64,000 bases of DNA from Parendozoicomonas haliclonae (GCF_900174585.1 NZ_FWPT01000014.1:1-64000), one strand, 5' to 3'; shown: positions 45,617 through 53,306, counted from the first letter of the stretch. Notes: generated by a model not told the origin, from the letters alone. Numbers and translations are program-made.

Positions 45617-46330
45617 GTGGAAAGCATCCTTCAAAGTATTAAGGATGGTGAGCTTTTTTATTTCTACTCAGGGTCACCATCAAACGAAAAAGAAACACGA
45701 GAATCCGTTCTTGCTGCATCACAAACATTAAAAAATGGTTCCGCCGCAAGGCATGAAAATATTGAAATAATCGGGTTTGGATGCCATGCACTTAACGATC
45801 CCCCCAAGAGCTCAAAAAAACCTGAACAAATTAGTGATGACAGACAACCTAGAGAAGAGACGTTTAACACCCAAAATATTGACATATTACAAAAAAGTTC
45901 AGCCAAATATGCAGCAGCCAGGTCGAGCAACAATGTATTCAAATGGGAAGAGTTTGCCTTAGAGCATGGCATTGATCCTTCTACACTAGACAGAAAAACA
46001 CGTTCCAGCATACGCAATCTTGCAAAAGAGAGTGGCTTACTCCCAAAAGCTCCTGTCAATTCAGAGGGTATTGCAGATTTTGGCAAATGGACTACGGAAA
46101 TCATCGATAAAAAGAAAAATGCGTCCGCAGGAAAAAAAGTTTATGTTGCAGAAACAAAAACTATGAAATATGGTGCACACTTTGATTACCTTGACTCCCT
46201 CTATAAGAGACCAGAAGCATACCTGTGGGATCACTTACCTCAAGATGGAATGTTTCAACTTGTAGAGAGAGGGGTTCATGCTATCACGCCTCATAAAGGA
46301 TATGCATTATGGAAAACAAAGGTAAAATAA
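45617..46330 (+). CDS. displaced polymorphic toxin C-terminal module, LHH-type nuclease-like (module B)
   Basis: 237 residues from a GTG. The frame is open back to 45584 only, where a stop lies beside the RAYT fragment. The 5' part (from about 45587) is almost identical to the junction segment of module A (FEEIAGTPLDVESILQSIKDGELFYFYSGSPS). It then diverges into a linker and a C-terminal domain with YLWDHLPQDGMFQLVERGVHAITPHKGYALWK. This resembles the WHH...MQLV...H...HTGG pattern of LHH-type HNH nuclease toxins. With no ribosome site and no N-terminal delivery part, it looks like a silent cassette. The SUKH immunity gene begins one base after its stop. Confidence 0.7.
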   Translation: MESILQSIKDGELFYFYSGSPSNEKETRESVLAASQTLKNGSAARHENIEIIGFGCHALNDPPKSSKKPEQISDDRQPREETFNTQNIDILQKSSAKYAAARSSNNVFKWEEFALEHGIDPSTLDRKTRSSIRNLAKESGLLPKAPVNSEGIADFGKWTTEIIDKKKNASAGKKVYVAETKTMKYGAHFDYLDSLYKRPEAYLWDHLPQDGMFQLVERGVHAITPHKGYALWKTKVK

Positions 46331-46331
46331 A

Positions 46332-46817
46332 TTGAATATTGAATACGTACCACATTCTTTTGCCCATCAATTCTCTGAAAGAGAGATGGCATCCATAGAA
46401 AGAATGTTAAAGCTCGACCTTCCAAACTTTGAATTTGATCCAATATATTTATCACACATAAAAAGTCATCACGGAGGCAAGCCTGTCCAAAAATTTTTTC
46501 ATACATCATCCGGACTGTGTTTGCCAATTGAACGTTTTTTGAATTTTTCAGATACCTCTTCAGCGCCACATGACGATAAAATATTCAATATCAGTGTCGT
46601 ATGGTCCTTGATTGAGGATAGACTAAATGAATATTTAGTACCTTTTGCAGCGTTACCGAATGGGGATTTTCTTTGCTTCGATTATGAACACGAAAACCCA
46701 CCACAGATTGTATTGTGGATCAATGAATTATCTGCAGAAGATCAACCACAAATAGAACCTGTTTCTCAAGACTTTAAAACTTTTCTTCACTCCCTCTCTC
46801 CTACTATAGAGCCATAA
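46332..46817 (+). CDS. SUKH (SMI1/KNR4)-family immunity protein (module B)
   Basis: 161 residues from a TTG start, with AAAGG upstream inside the toxin gene end. The N-terminal half shows LPNFEFDPIYLSHIKSHHGG, and the core PFAALPNGDFLCFDYEHENPPQIVLWINE is the SUKH signature region. SUKH proteins pair with nuclease toxins of the LHH type (for example the YobL/YobK type in Bacillus). The one-base gap to the toxin gene suggests translational coupling. Confidence 0.85.
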   Translation: MNIEYVPHSFAHQFSEREMASIERMLKLDLPNFEFDPIYLSHIKSHHGGKPVQKFFHTSSGLCLPIERFLNFSDTSSAPHDDKIFNISVVWSLIEDRLNEYLVPFAALPNGDFLCFDYEHENPPQIVLWINELSAEDQPQIEPVSQDFKTFLHSLSPTIEP

Positions 46818-46834
46818 AAATTATATCATTAAGG

Positions 46835-46865
46835 GTTAGGGCAGTTTTTCACACTGCCTTCTAAC
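46835..46865 (+). terminator. hairpin after module B immunity gene
   Basis: Composite stem gttag-ggcagt / actgcc-tt-ctaac with a T-rich 7-base loop, 17 bases after the SUKH stop. There is no T run after it, so strength is uncertain. Confidence 0.5.
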
Positions 46866-46934
46866 TCCATTGTTTATAAAAGCATTCCACTGACTTTGGA
46901 GATCCAAATATTGCTCATTAACATCAGAATATAA

Positions 46935-46962
46935 ATCGTGCCAGAGTCAATAGCGGTGCAAT
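46935..46962. repeat. module-end palindrome, degenerate copy 2
   Basis: atcgtgccagagtcaatagcggtgcaat keeps the left arm (atcgtgYcagagtca) of the element seen at 45161 and 49831, but its right arm has decayed. It lies between modules B and C. Confidence 0.6.
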
Positions 46963-47021
46963 TTAAAAAATACAACCCTACACATTCAAACCGCTACTCT
47001 AGAGACCCCAAAATGATCTAA

Positions 47022-47072
47022 AGCCCCTTGAAAACACATGTTGGCTACGGTGGTCCTTGGCATAAAAAATAG
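47022..47072 (+). pseudogene. possible toxin C-terminal remnant (module C)
   Basis: A short open stretch (SPLKTHVGYGGPWHKK, stop at 47070-47072) ends 2 bases before the next immunity gene, the same tight spacing as in module B. Gly-Gly-Pro-Trp-His endings are the kind of sequence seen at nuclease toxin C-termini. An in-frame stop at 47019-47021 precedes it, so the toxin itself is gone. Tentative. Confidence 0.35.
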
Positions 47073-47074
47073 AC

Positions 47075-47638
47075 TTGATAACGCATATGCAGCTATTGTC
47101 AATTAAAAGCATTCAACAGAAACTAGACCTCGAATTTTCACATTTAGAGCCGATGGTGACAGGCCTAACTCTAAAAAATGCCCACTCTGTCCCGCAGACT
47201 GAAAGGGCAGAAAGCTCTATAAATGTCATACTAAGCAATCAATTCAAAGAATTTCTCAGCCTATACAGCCTTGATGAATTCACACTTGGGCCAATAGCTT
47301 TCTCTAATAGTGGGGATTACATTAAAGAACTTATGGAGTATAACGATACCAGATGGTGGGGTGATGGAGATCGCCCTAGTCAAAAAATAATGATTGCCAA
47401 CTCTGACCCGTATGCAATTATTATGGACCAAAGCACACAGGCTATTTATAGTTTCGATGCAGAAATTGGTCTAGCTAGCCTGCAAAAAATCGCAAACAAC
47501 TTTGATAGTTTTATCCGTAGTCTTGGGACGTGCCTCTTGGATAATGATCCATCCAATCAACCAGACAAAAAGGCCAAAGAAATTAGCACATCCGCAGGAA
47601 GTAGAAGCCTTGAATTTTGGAAATTATTGTTAGAGTAA
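47075..47638 (+). CDS. SUKH-like immunity protein, orphan (module C)
   Basis: 187 residues from a TTG at 47075 (ATG at 47087 also possible). The pattern LSNQFKEFLSLYSLDEFTLGPIAFSNSGDYIKELMEYNDTRWWG...QKIMIANSDPYAIIMDQSTQAIYSFDAE matches SMI1/KNR4-like immunity proteins. No intact toxin gene precedes it; only a possible 17-codon tail remains. An orphan immunity gene could protect against toxins of competitors. A hairpin (cctgcgt...acgcagg, 47664-47694) follows. Confidence 0.75.
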   Translation: MITHMQLLSIKSIQQKLDLEFSHLEPMVTGLTLKNAHSVPQTERAESSINVILSNQFKEFLSLYSLDEFTLGPIAFSNSGDYIKELMEYNDTRWWGDGDRPSQKIMIANSDPYAIIMDQSTQAIYSFDAEIGLASLQKIANNFDSFIRSLGTCLLDNDPSNQPDKKAKEISTSAGSRSLEFWKLLLE

Positions 47639-47828
47639 CCGCCACAATATCAATTATTACATTCCTGCGTATCATTCCGAATATGGCACGCAGGCCCAAC
47701 CTCATAAATAAAAATGGCTGACATGATTAAAATATATAAAACATTAAATTTACATATCCCTAAAGCTATCCACACAAAAGAATAAAGAATAAAGAATAAA
47801 GAACATCCATTGATTCTCAGGAGTAAAA

Positions 47829-48803
47829 TCATACCCCGAAGACCCTCTTCCCCGCACTCATACCATGCAGCCATTTTTTGCCAAGCTTCAATGCATATTC
47901 CTGCAAAGCCCCCACCCCTCCTATGGCATGCACAAAGGCAGCCTTACCTGGTTGAAGAGTCTGTAACCAAGCGTCTGCATCTATACCCAACCGATGTAAA
48001 ATAGGGGGTAAGTCATTGGATATTGCCCCACGCTTATCATCTCGCACAGCACGCCCAGCCCAGTCTACCAATTGGAAATAATCGCTTAGCGCAAAAGGAA
48101 TCTTGCCTGTTTTTGTATTAGATAACTGCAGGGGCTTTAGGTGTTCGGGTTGCTCCTGACTCTCATGGTAAATCTCTATGCGCTCCTGAATAGAGGTGAA
48201 ATCAGATGTTTCCGGTGTCTTTGCAATTCCCGCTCTTACCGGATTTAAGTCTACATAGGCCATGCACGAGAGTACTGCCGCCTCATCAACCAACGCCTGA
48301 CTTTTAAAACGCCCCTCCCAGAATCGCCCTTTGCACCCGTCTTCTTCATTTGCTTTGCGGGCCAAGTGTTCATTTAGACAGCGCATAAACCAGCTCAAGC
48401 TAAGTAAACGACTGCGATACTCCTCTGCGTAATCCATCACCCGCAGCCGTTCGGTTTCTCCAAGGCTGCCCCCTGAAAGATATCGCTGTACTAATAATGG
48501 ACCATCAAAAAGCTGGCTCCAGCGAAGAAGAACCTCATCTGAGTTCCAGCTCTCTGCACGCTTAGTGTTTATATGTAAAATCGTATGGTAATGATTAGAC
48601 ATCACAGCGTAAGCACACACATCTATGGCAAAAATTGATGCCAGATGCTTTATCCTATCGACGACCCACGGTTTTCGATGCTCATAGCTTGCACCTGTGA
48701 GTTGATCCTCTCCACATAAATAGGCACGTCGAACACACCTAGCCATACAGTGATAGTAAGGTGTCGTATGGAGATCGATCAAAGTAGTACGAGCACTGGT
48801 CAT
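47829..48803 (-). CDS. RAYT-family / Y1_Tnp transposase
   Basis: 324 residues. It begins MTSARTTLIDLHTTPYYHCMARCVRRAYLCG. The HUH motif is intact (SNHYH, H71 and H73), then WEGRFKSQALVDEAAVLSCMAYVDLNPVRAGI with the candidate catalytic Tyr. A long C-terminal helical region ends KKWLHGMSAGKRVFGV, the kind of end seen in this family. It is a single-strand DNA nuclease-transposase of the RAYT/IS200-like type. Its 3' third is duplicated as the fragment at 45230-45587. Its 5' end lies close to the truncated nuclease toxin of module D. Confidence 0.88.
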   Translation of the reverse strand: MTSARTTLIDLHTTPYYHCMARCVRRAYLCGEDQLTGASYEHRKPWVVDRIKHLASIFAIDVCAYAVMSNHYHTILHINTKRAESWNSDEVLLRWSQLFDGPLLVQRYLSGGSLGETERLRVMDYAEEYRSRLLSLSWFMRCLNEHLARKANEEDGCKGRFWEGRFKSQALVDEAAVLSCMAYVDLNPVRAGIAKTPETSDFTSIQERIEIYHESQEQPEHLKPLQLSNTKTGKIPFALSDYFQLVDWAGRAVRDDKRGAISNDLPPILHRLGIDADAWLQTLQPGKAAFVHAIGGVGALQEYALKLGKKWLHGMSAGKRVFGV

Positions 48804-48866
48804 AGGGTCGTTCCTGCATAAAGTAACGAAAATTTAGACCAGTGTGTAAGAACGTCAAATCAATGG

Positions 48867-49337
48867 GTGTCCTTTTATTGCTTTATTGTTTCTGTTTATA
48901 CATATGAGACTGATCATTTAGGCCGTGTTGTAAATGTAAAAGGTAAATTAAAATTATCACCGCTCGGTAATAAGGATCGAAACGAGAGTCATCGAAGTCT
49001 TTATAGGCAAAAAAAATATGGACCCGACGTCGCCAGAAGTGAAGATAAGGTTGAGCAATACGATGGTGGACATCTTATAGCAACATTATTTATTGGCCCT
49101 GCAGAAAAAATAAATATGATCCCTCAACTTAGGAGGAAAAATCAAAACCGTAAGATAGATGGTCAATGGTATAATATGGAGAGAGACTGGGCTGTACTCT
49201 TGGAATCTGACCCACCCTCAGAAGTAGACATTGAGATCAATATAGCTTATGAAGATGATCAAGAAACGCCCAAAACCTTATGGGTTGACTCGACTATCGA
49301 TGGGATAATTCAGCCTAGAGAAGAGTTTGAGAATTAG
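48867..49337 (+). pseudogene. 5'-truncated NS_2-type nuclease toxin domain (module D)
   Basis: Open from a start at 48867 (156 residues). Only from VYTYETDHLGRVVNVKGKLKLSPL onward does it match residues about 195-335 of the module A toxin. That part includes DGGHLIATLFIGPAEKINMIPQL, KNQ and WYNMERDW, so the nuclease core is complete. The first 10 residues (SFYCFIVS) are unrelated, and the delivery and linker parts are missing, apparently removed or displaced by the RAYT gene upstream. Its immunity gene follows after 9 bases. It could still make a free nuclease domain, which would explain why the immunity gene is kept. Confidence 0.75.
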
Positions 49338-49346
49338 AGATAAATC

Positions 49347-49796
49347 ATGACTAAAAACATAGAAAACATTTACCAGACACTCGGGCAAAACTTATACGAT
49401 TGCCTACCAGAAATATGGGATAAAGCCTCAATTCTCTTTTGTGTATACGATATTGATGTGCGAAATACCATTGGTGTAAGTTTTGAGAACGGCAATACAA
49501 GCAACAACACAAGGATGTCCATCCCTGCAAGTTCCGAGTGCATATCATGCTTCAAACAACTCTATGTAACAATGCAAAAAGATGACTCCGATATTCCCTG
49601 GAACAAGGCTTACTTTGAGTTGTTGCCTGACGGTGAGTTTGACCTTCAATTCAAATTAGATGATGACTTTGCCTGGCTAAACCAGACTGATAGAAATAGT
49701 CCCGAGTATAGTTCACTGGATGGTAAAACCATTCTGCAGATAAAGACATGGGATGGTCTGGCTCCGAATACTCCGCGACCTTGGTTAAAGTCGTAA
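49347..49796 (+). CDS. YezG/DUF600-family immunity protein (module D)
   Basis: 149 residues, acidic, homologous to the protein at 44695. Shared stretches are NIYQTLGQNLYDCLPEIWDKA, DSDIPWNKAYFELLPDGEFDLQFK, FAWLNQTDRNSPEYSSLDGKTILQIKTWDGLAPN. The variable middle (about 35-75) differs strongly, as expected where immunity specificity resides. It lies directly after the truncated nuclease toxin. Confidence 0.8.
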   Translation: MTKNIENIYQTLGQNLYDCLPEIWDKASILFCVYDIDVRNTIGVSFENGNTSNNTRMSIPASSECISCFKQLYVTMQKDDSDIPWNKAYFELLPDGEFDLQFKLDDDFAWLNQTDRNSPEYSSLDGKTILQIKTWDGLAPNTPRPWLKS

Positions 49797-49830
49797 TTCA
49801 CTCATAGAAAGATATATGGGCAGAATATTA

Positions 49831-49858
49831 ATCGTGTCAGAGTCACCACTGACACGAT
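49831..49858. repeat. module-end palindrome, copy 3 (perfect, terminator-like)
   Basis: atcgtgtcag-agtcacca-ctgacacgat, perfect 10-bp stem and 8-base loop, followed by TTTTT. In this position it can act as a rho-independent terminator after module D. A left half-site (tagtgtcagagt) recurs at about 49959-49970. Confidence 0.85.
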
Positions 49859-50050
49859 TTTTAAAAACACAAAACCACTCACTCAAACCACTGATCCAGA
49901 GCCATCCAAAAGCACCAGCACCTCAACAACGCCCTGACAAAAAAACAAAACAATTAAATAGTGTCAGAGTGGGTTTTAAAAATGAAATCCCCCCTTCTCA
50001 TCCTTCTCAGCCTCTGTTTATATTTCACTCAGTCAACCGGGAATGCCCGC

Positions 50051-50075
50051 TGGGTATTCAAACGTTGAATACCCA
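50051..50075 (+). promoter_or_regulatory. leader hairpin upstream of hcp
   Basis: Perfect 11-bp inverted repeat tgggtattcaa-acg-ttgaataccca ending 35 bases before the hcp ATG. It could be a 5' mRNA stabilising hairpin, an operator or a terminator without T run. I see no clear sigma-54 site upstream. Confidence 0.7.
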
Positions 50076-50110
50076 AAAGCCATTCAAACAACCAGAAAGA
50101 GGACTTCACC

Positions 50111-50599
50111 ATGGCTATCTACATGAACTTCAACAGCAAGAAGCCCCAGGGCAATGTGACCGCCAAGGGTTACGAAGGCTGGATTGAGGTTGATTCCTTC
50201 TCCTTCGGCGTTGGCCGCAGCATCACCATGGAAGCGGGCGCTATGTCCAACCGTGAAGCCAGCCGCCCTTCCCTGAGTGAAGTGTCTGTCACCAAGGCTA
50301 TGGACGCAGCTTCCGGTGGCCTGTTCAAGGAAGCCGTAACTGGTTCCGAAGGTGTAACCGTACTGATCGATATCGTTCAGACCGGTGCCAAGTCTGTTGA
50401 AAAGTACGCCCAGTACACTCTGGAAGACTGCATTGTTTCTTCCTACAGCGTGGGTGCTTCTGCCGGTGGCGCGCCAAGCGAAACCATTTCCCTGAGCTTT
50501 GCCAAGATCATTGGTGACCTCAGCCACGCTGACAAGACCCACAAGAACAAGCAGAACGCCAAGGTCGGTTACGATCTTACTACTGCCGAGCCTCTCTAA
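50111..50599 (+). CDS. hcp: T6SS tube protein Hcp
   Basis: Forms the hexameric inner tube of the type VI secretion system (TssD). 162 residues: MAIYMNFNSKKPQGNVTAKGYEGWIEVDSFSFGVGR opens the beta-barrel, and the SASGG-type loop and TLEDCIVSSYSVGASAGGAPSETISLSFAKI close it, all typical of Hcp1-like proteins. The ribosome site is AAAGAGG, 8 bases before the ATG. It is flanked by a leader hairpin and three hairpins after the stop, suggesting high mRNA stability and separate expression from vgrG. Confidence 0.96.
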   Translation: MAIYMNFNSKKPQGNVTAKGYEGWIEVDSFSFGVGRSITMEAGAMSNREASRPSLSEVSVTKAMDAASGGLFKEAVTGSEGVTVLIDIVQTGAKSVEKYAQYTLEDCIVSSYSVGASAGGAPSETISLSFAKIIGDLSHADKTHKNKQNAKVGYDLTTAEPL

Positions 50600-50624
50600 G
50601 CAGCGGCCCGCAAACCGGTGTCCC

Positions 50625-50645
50625 GGAGGCTCTGCCGGAGCCTCC
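50625..50645 (+). promoter_or_regulatory. hcp 3' UTR hairpin 1
   Basis: 8-bp perfect stem ggaggctc / gagcctcc with a 5-base loop, 25 bases after the hcp stop. There is no T tract, so it is more likely a stabilising hairpin than a terminator. Confidence 0.65.
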
Positions 50646-50658
50646 CCTGATACTGGCC

Positions 50659-50678
50659 GAACCTGCGGAGGCAGGTTC
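50659..50678 (+). promoter_or_regulatory. hcp 3' UTR hairpin 2
   Basis: 8-bp perfect stem gaacctgc / gcaggttc with a 4-base loop, second of three consecutive hairpins between hcp and vgrG. Confidence 0.65.
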
Positions 50679-50686
50679 AAAGACAG

Positions 50687-50726
50687 ACACGCGGTACAGG
50701 CACTCTGTCAGTACCGCGTGTTTTTT
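50687..50726 (+). terminator. rho-independent terminator between hcp and vgrG
   Basis: 11-bp perfect stem acacgcggtac / gtaccgcgtgt with a 13-base loop, followed by six T. It probably limits read-through into vgrG so that Hcp is made in excess. Confidence 0.9.
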
Positions 50727-50755
50727 CGTTTGTTTACACACGGAAGTTCTGTGCC

Positions 50756-52612
50756 ATGTCATCCCTGATCCAGGATAAACGCCTCGTCACCATTGACACG
50801 CCTCTTGGCAAGGATGCGCTGGTTGTGCGCGAGCTGACCGGTATCGAGAAAATTTCCGACCTGTTCGAGTTCCATCTTCACCTCCTGTCGGAAGACGACA
50901 ACATCACGCCGGAGAAAATACTCGGCAAGCCCGTGACCCTGGCTATTCATAACACGCCAGATAAACCCCGTTTCATTCACGGCCATATCAATAAATTTAT
51001 TGCCCTGGATACACTGGACGGCAGCAAACGTCTTTATCAGGCTCAGGTCGTGCCGGCACTGTGGTTTACTACTTTGGGCGGCCAGAATCGCATCTTTGAA
51101 AACAAGGACTTTGCCCAGATCATTCAGGAAGTGCTGGGAGACTATAGCTCAGTCTCACTCAGTAAAAACCTGGTGGGCACCTACTTCAAGCGCCGTTACT
51201 GCACCCAGTTTGAAGAGAGTGACTACGATTTTATTTGTCGGCTGCTGGCCGAGGAAGGCGTCAACTTTCACTTTGAGCACAGCAAAGGGGCTCACAAATT
51301 CTGTATTGTTGATAAACCCAGCGCCTATCAACAGGCTTTGACCAAGCCGGTCCCTTATATCGGCTCCGGCAGCAATCCGCTGGAAAACAGTGTCAGCCAC
51401 TGGGAACGCTCTTACCAGTACCATACGGCCAAGGTTGAATATCGGGATTACCAGCCCTTCTCTGCTTCCGAGTGGATGAAAAAAGAGATCAAGGAAAGCA
51501 GCACCACCAAGGCACTGACCGGTGAAAAGCCGCTGCGTGAATACTATGGTCGCTTTCATTTTGAAAAGAAGACCGATAATCACACCAAGCTGACTGAGAA
51601 GAACACCAAACAGAAAGCCCGCAATATGATGCTTAATCATGAAGGGGCTTTTGATACCGCCGAGGGTCGCAGTTCCTGCTGCGAACTCTATGCCGGCAGC
51701 CAGTTCGAGCTGGATCACACCATTCCCAGCGAGAAAGGCAAATACCTGATTACCGCCATTTTTCATCAGGTGCAGGACAGCAACGATAAAGACACCTTCT
51801 ATATCAACGAATTCAGCTGTCAGCCTGCCGACGTTTACAATCCGCCCTCCCCTGATCACAACCTTCGTCGTATTCATACTCCACAGACCGCCAAGGTTAT
51901 TGATGTGCAGGCCGCAGGCGAACAGGGCAGTGTCGATGCCCACACTCAGGTCAAGGTGCAGTTCCCCTGGAAAAGCAAACAGGACAGTTGCTGGATTCGT
52001 GTCGTGCAGTCTTATGCCGGTGCTGACTGGGGCGCCAACTTCGTGCCCCGGGTAGACCAGGAAGTGGTGGTGGAATACTTCAATGGCGATCCGGACCGAC
52101 CGGTCGTCACCGGTGCGCTATATAACAGCGACAACAAGGGCCCGGGCTACTCCAAGACCCAGAGCGGCTGGAAGAGCCAGTGGGAAGGCAGCAAGTTCAA
52201 CGAGATGCGTCTGGACGACAAGAAGGGTTCAGAAGAGATCTATTTCGAGGCGGGCAAAGACTGGAATGTGCTGGTCCATAACGATAACACCGAGACGGTA
52301 GAGAACGACCAGACCATAGACGTCACCAATAACCGGGATATTACCGTCTCCAAGGGTAATGAAACCAAGACCGTTTCCAAAGGCACCCAGAAAACCACGG
52401 TGCAGGGTGCCATCACCATCGAGTCTAAAACCAGCATCACCCTGAAGGTGGGCAGCTCGGTGATCAAGATGACCCCGAGTGGCATATCCATCAAGGCTAT
52501 GGATATTAAGTCCAAGTCTTCTATGGCAACCAAGCTCGAAGCCGGTTTGACCATGGATGTGAAAGGCGGCGCGATGACTAATGTCAAAGGCGCACTGGTC
52601 AAAATCAACTAA
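50756..52612 (+). CDS. vgrG: T6SS spike protein VgrG
   Basis: TssI, the trimeric spike. 618 residues. The N-terminal gp27-like domain starts RLVTIDTPLGKDALVVRELTGIEKISDLFEFHLHLLSEDDNI. The gp5-like OB fold lies around KVQFPWKSKQDSCWIRVVQSYAGADWGANFVPRVDQEVVVEYFNGDPDRPVVTGALYN, followed by a repetitive beta-helix (TETVENDQTIDVTNNRDITVSKGN). It ends with a short tail and has no fused effector domain. It heads the cargo operon: accessory gene, PAAR, small secreted protein, lipase and DKNYY protein follow. The start is an ATG at 50756. Confidence 0.96.
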   Translation: MSSLIQDKRLVTIDTPLGKDALVVRELTGIEKISDLFEFHLHLLSEDDNITPEKILGKPVTLAIHNTPDKPRFIHGHINKFIALDTLDGSKRLYQAQVVPALWFTTLGGQNRIFENKDFAQIIQEVLGDYSSVSLSKNLVGTYFKRRYCTQFEESDYDFICRLLAEEGVNFHFEHSKGAHKFCIVDKPSAYQQALTKPVPYIGSGSNPLENSVSHWERSYQYHTAKVEYRDYQPFSASEWMKKEIKESSTTKALTGEKPLREYYGRFHFEKKTDNHTKLTEKNTKQKARNMMLNHEGAFDTAEGRSSCCELYAGSQFELDHTIPSEKGKYLITAIFHQVQDSNDKDTFYINEFSCQPADVYNPPSPDHNLRRIHTPQTAKVIDVQAAGEQGSVDAHTQVKVQFPWKSKQDSCWIRVVQSYAGADWGANFVPRVDQEVVVEYFNGDPDRPVVTGALYNSDNKGPGYSKTQSGWKSQWEGSKFNEMRLDDKKGSEEIYFEAGKDWNVLVHNDNTETVENDQTIDVTNNRDITVSKGNETKTVSKGTQKTTVQGAITIESKTSITLKVGSSVIKMTPSGISIKAMDIKSKSSMATKLEAGLTMDVKGGAMTNVKGALVKIN

Positions 52613-52624
52613 GGGAGGCGAATG

Positions 52625-53251
52625 ATGAGCAAGCTGATCAAACTCAATGCAAACCGCGCCACCCAGGTGATCGGACGTTATGAGCTAGATGAAGATCTGG
52701 AGCATCTGCTGCAACCGGATATGACCCCGGGCGACTTTATCCGGGTGTTGATTGAACAAAAGCAGTATCTGGAGTGTGTCCGTTTTCTGGCCCATGCCCT
52801 GCCCAAACGGGAAGGTATCTGGTGGGCCTGCCTTGCGACTCGCTTTACCCATACACCGGATACCGAAGCTCTGCGTCAACAAACCCTGAAAGTGACAGAG
52901 AGCTGGGTGCGCAACCCGACCGAAGAGTTACGCAAGCAGGCGGAGAAGCTGGCCGCACTGGGCAAATACAAGACACCCGACAGCTGGGCGGCCACCGCAG
53001 CCTTCTGGAGTGTGGGCAGCATCTCCAACGAGGATGCTCCGCCTATGCCGGCACCACCTTACCTTTATGCCCATGCCGTATCCGGTGCGATCGGTCTGGC
53101 AGCAGTGGCAGACTCGGAAGATGAGATTAACAGCCGTTACCAGCGCTTTCTCAGCCAGGGGCTTGATCTGGCCAGTGGCGGCAAAGGCATGGTGCATGAA
53201 GATCTGGCACCACTGCTGGATAGCCCGGAACAAAAGGCCGTGACCGCCTGA
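52625..53251 (+). CDS. T6SS accessory protein, possibly DUF6931 family
   Basis: 208 residues from the second of two adjacent ATGs (GGGAGG is 4 bases from the first ATG and 7 from the second). Mostly helical with IWWACLATRF and PDSWAATAAFWSVGSIS motifs and no signal peptide. Proteins of this type lie next to VgrG and PAAR genes in many T6SS loci. It may be a loading or adaptor factor. The family label is from memory and uncertain. Confidence 0.65.
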   Translation: MSKLIKLNANRATQVIGRYELDEDLEHLLQPDMTPGDFIRVLIEQKQYLECVRFLAHALPKREGIWWACLATRFTHTPDTEALRQQTLKVTESWVRNPTEELRKQAEKLAALGKYKTPDSWAATAAFWSVGSISNEDAPPMPAPPYLYAHAVSGAIGLAAVADSEDEINSRYQRFLSQGLDLASGGKGMVHEDLAPLLDSPEQKAVTA

Positions 53252-53306
53252 TCGCTCTCAGACGACACTGACCAGTACAAGAATAACGAATAAGGGACTG
53301 ACACCG

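Noticed and set aside
47650-47874. 74-codon minus-strand frame after the RAYT gene
   Set aside because: It is the alternative reading of the RAYT 3' end created by the T-tract difference; the 47829 frame gives the more family-like C-terminus.
49863-50050. Sigma-54 promoter for hcp
   Set aside because: No TGGCAC-N5-TTGC-like element could be found in the region before hcp.
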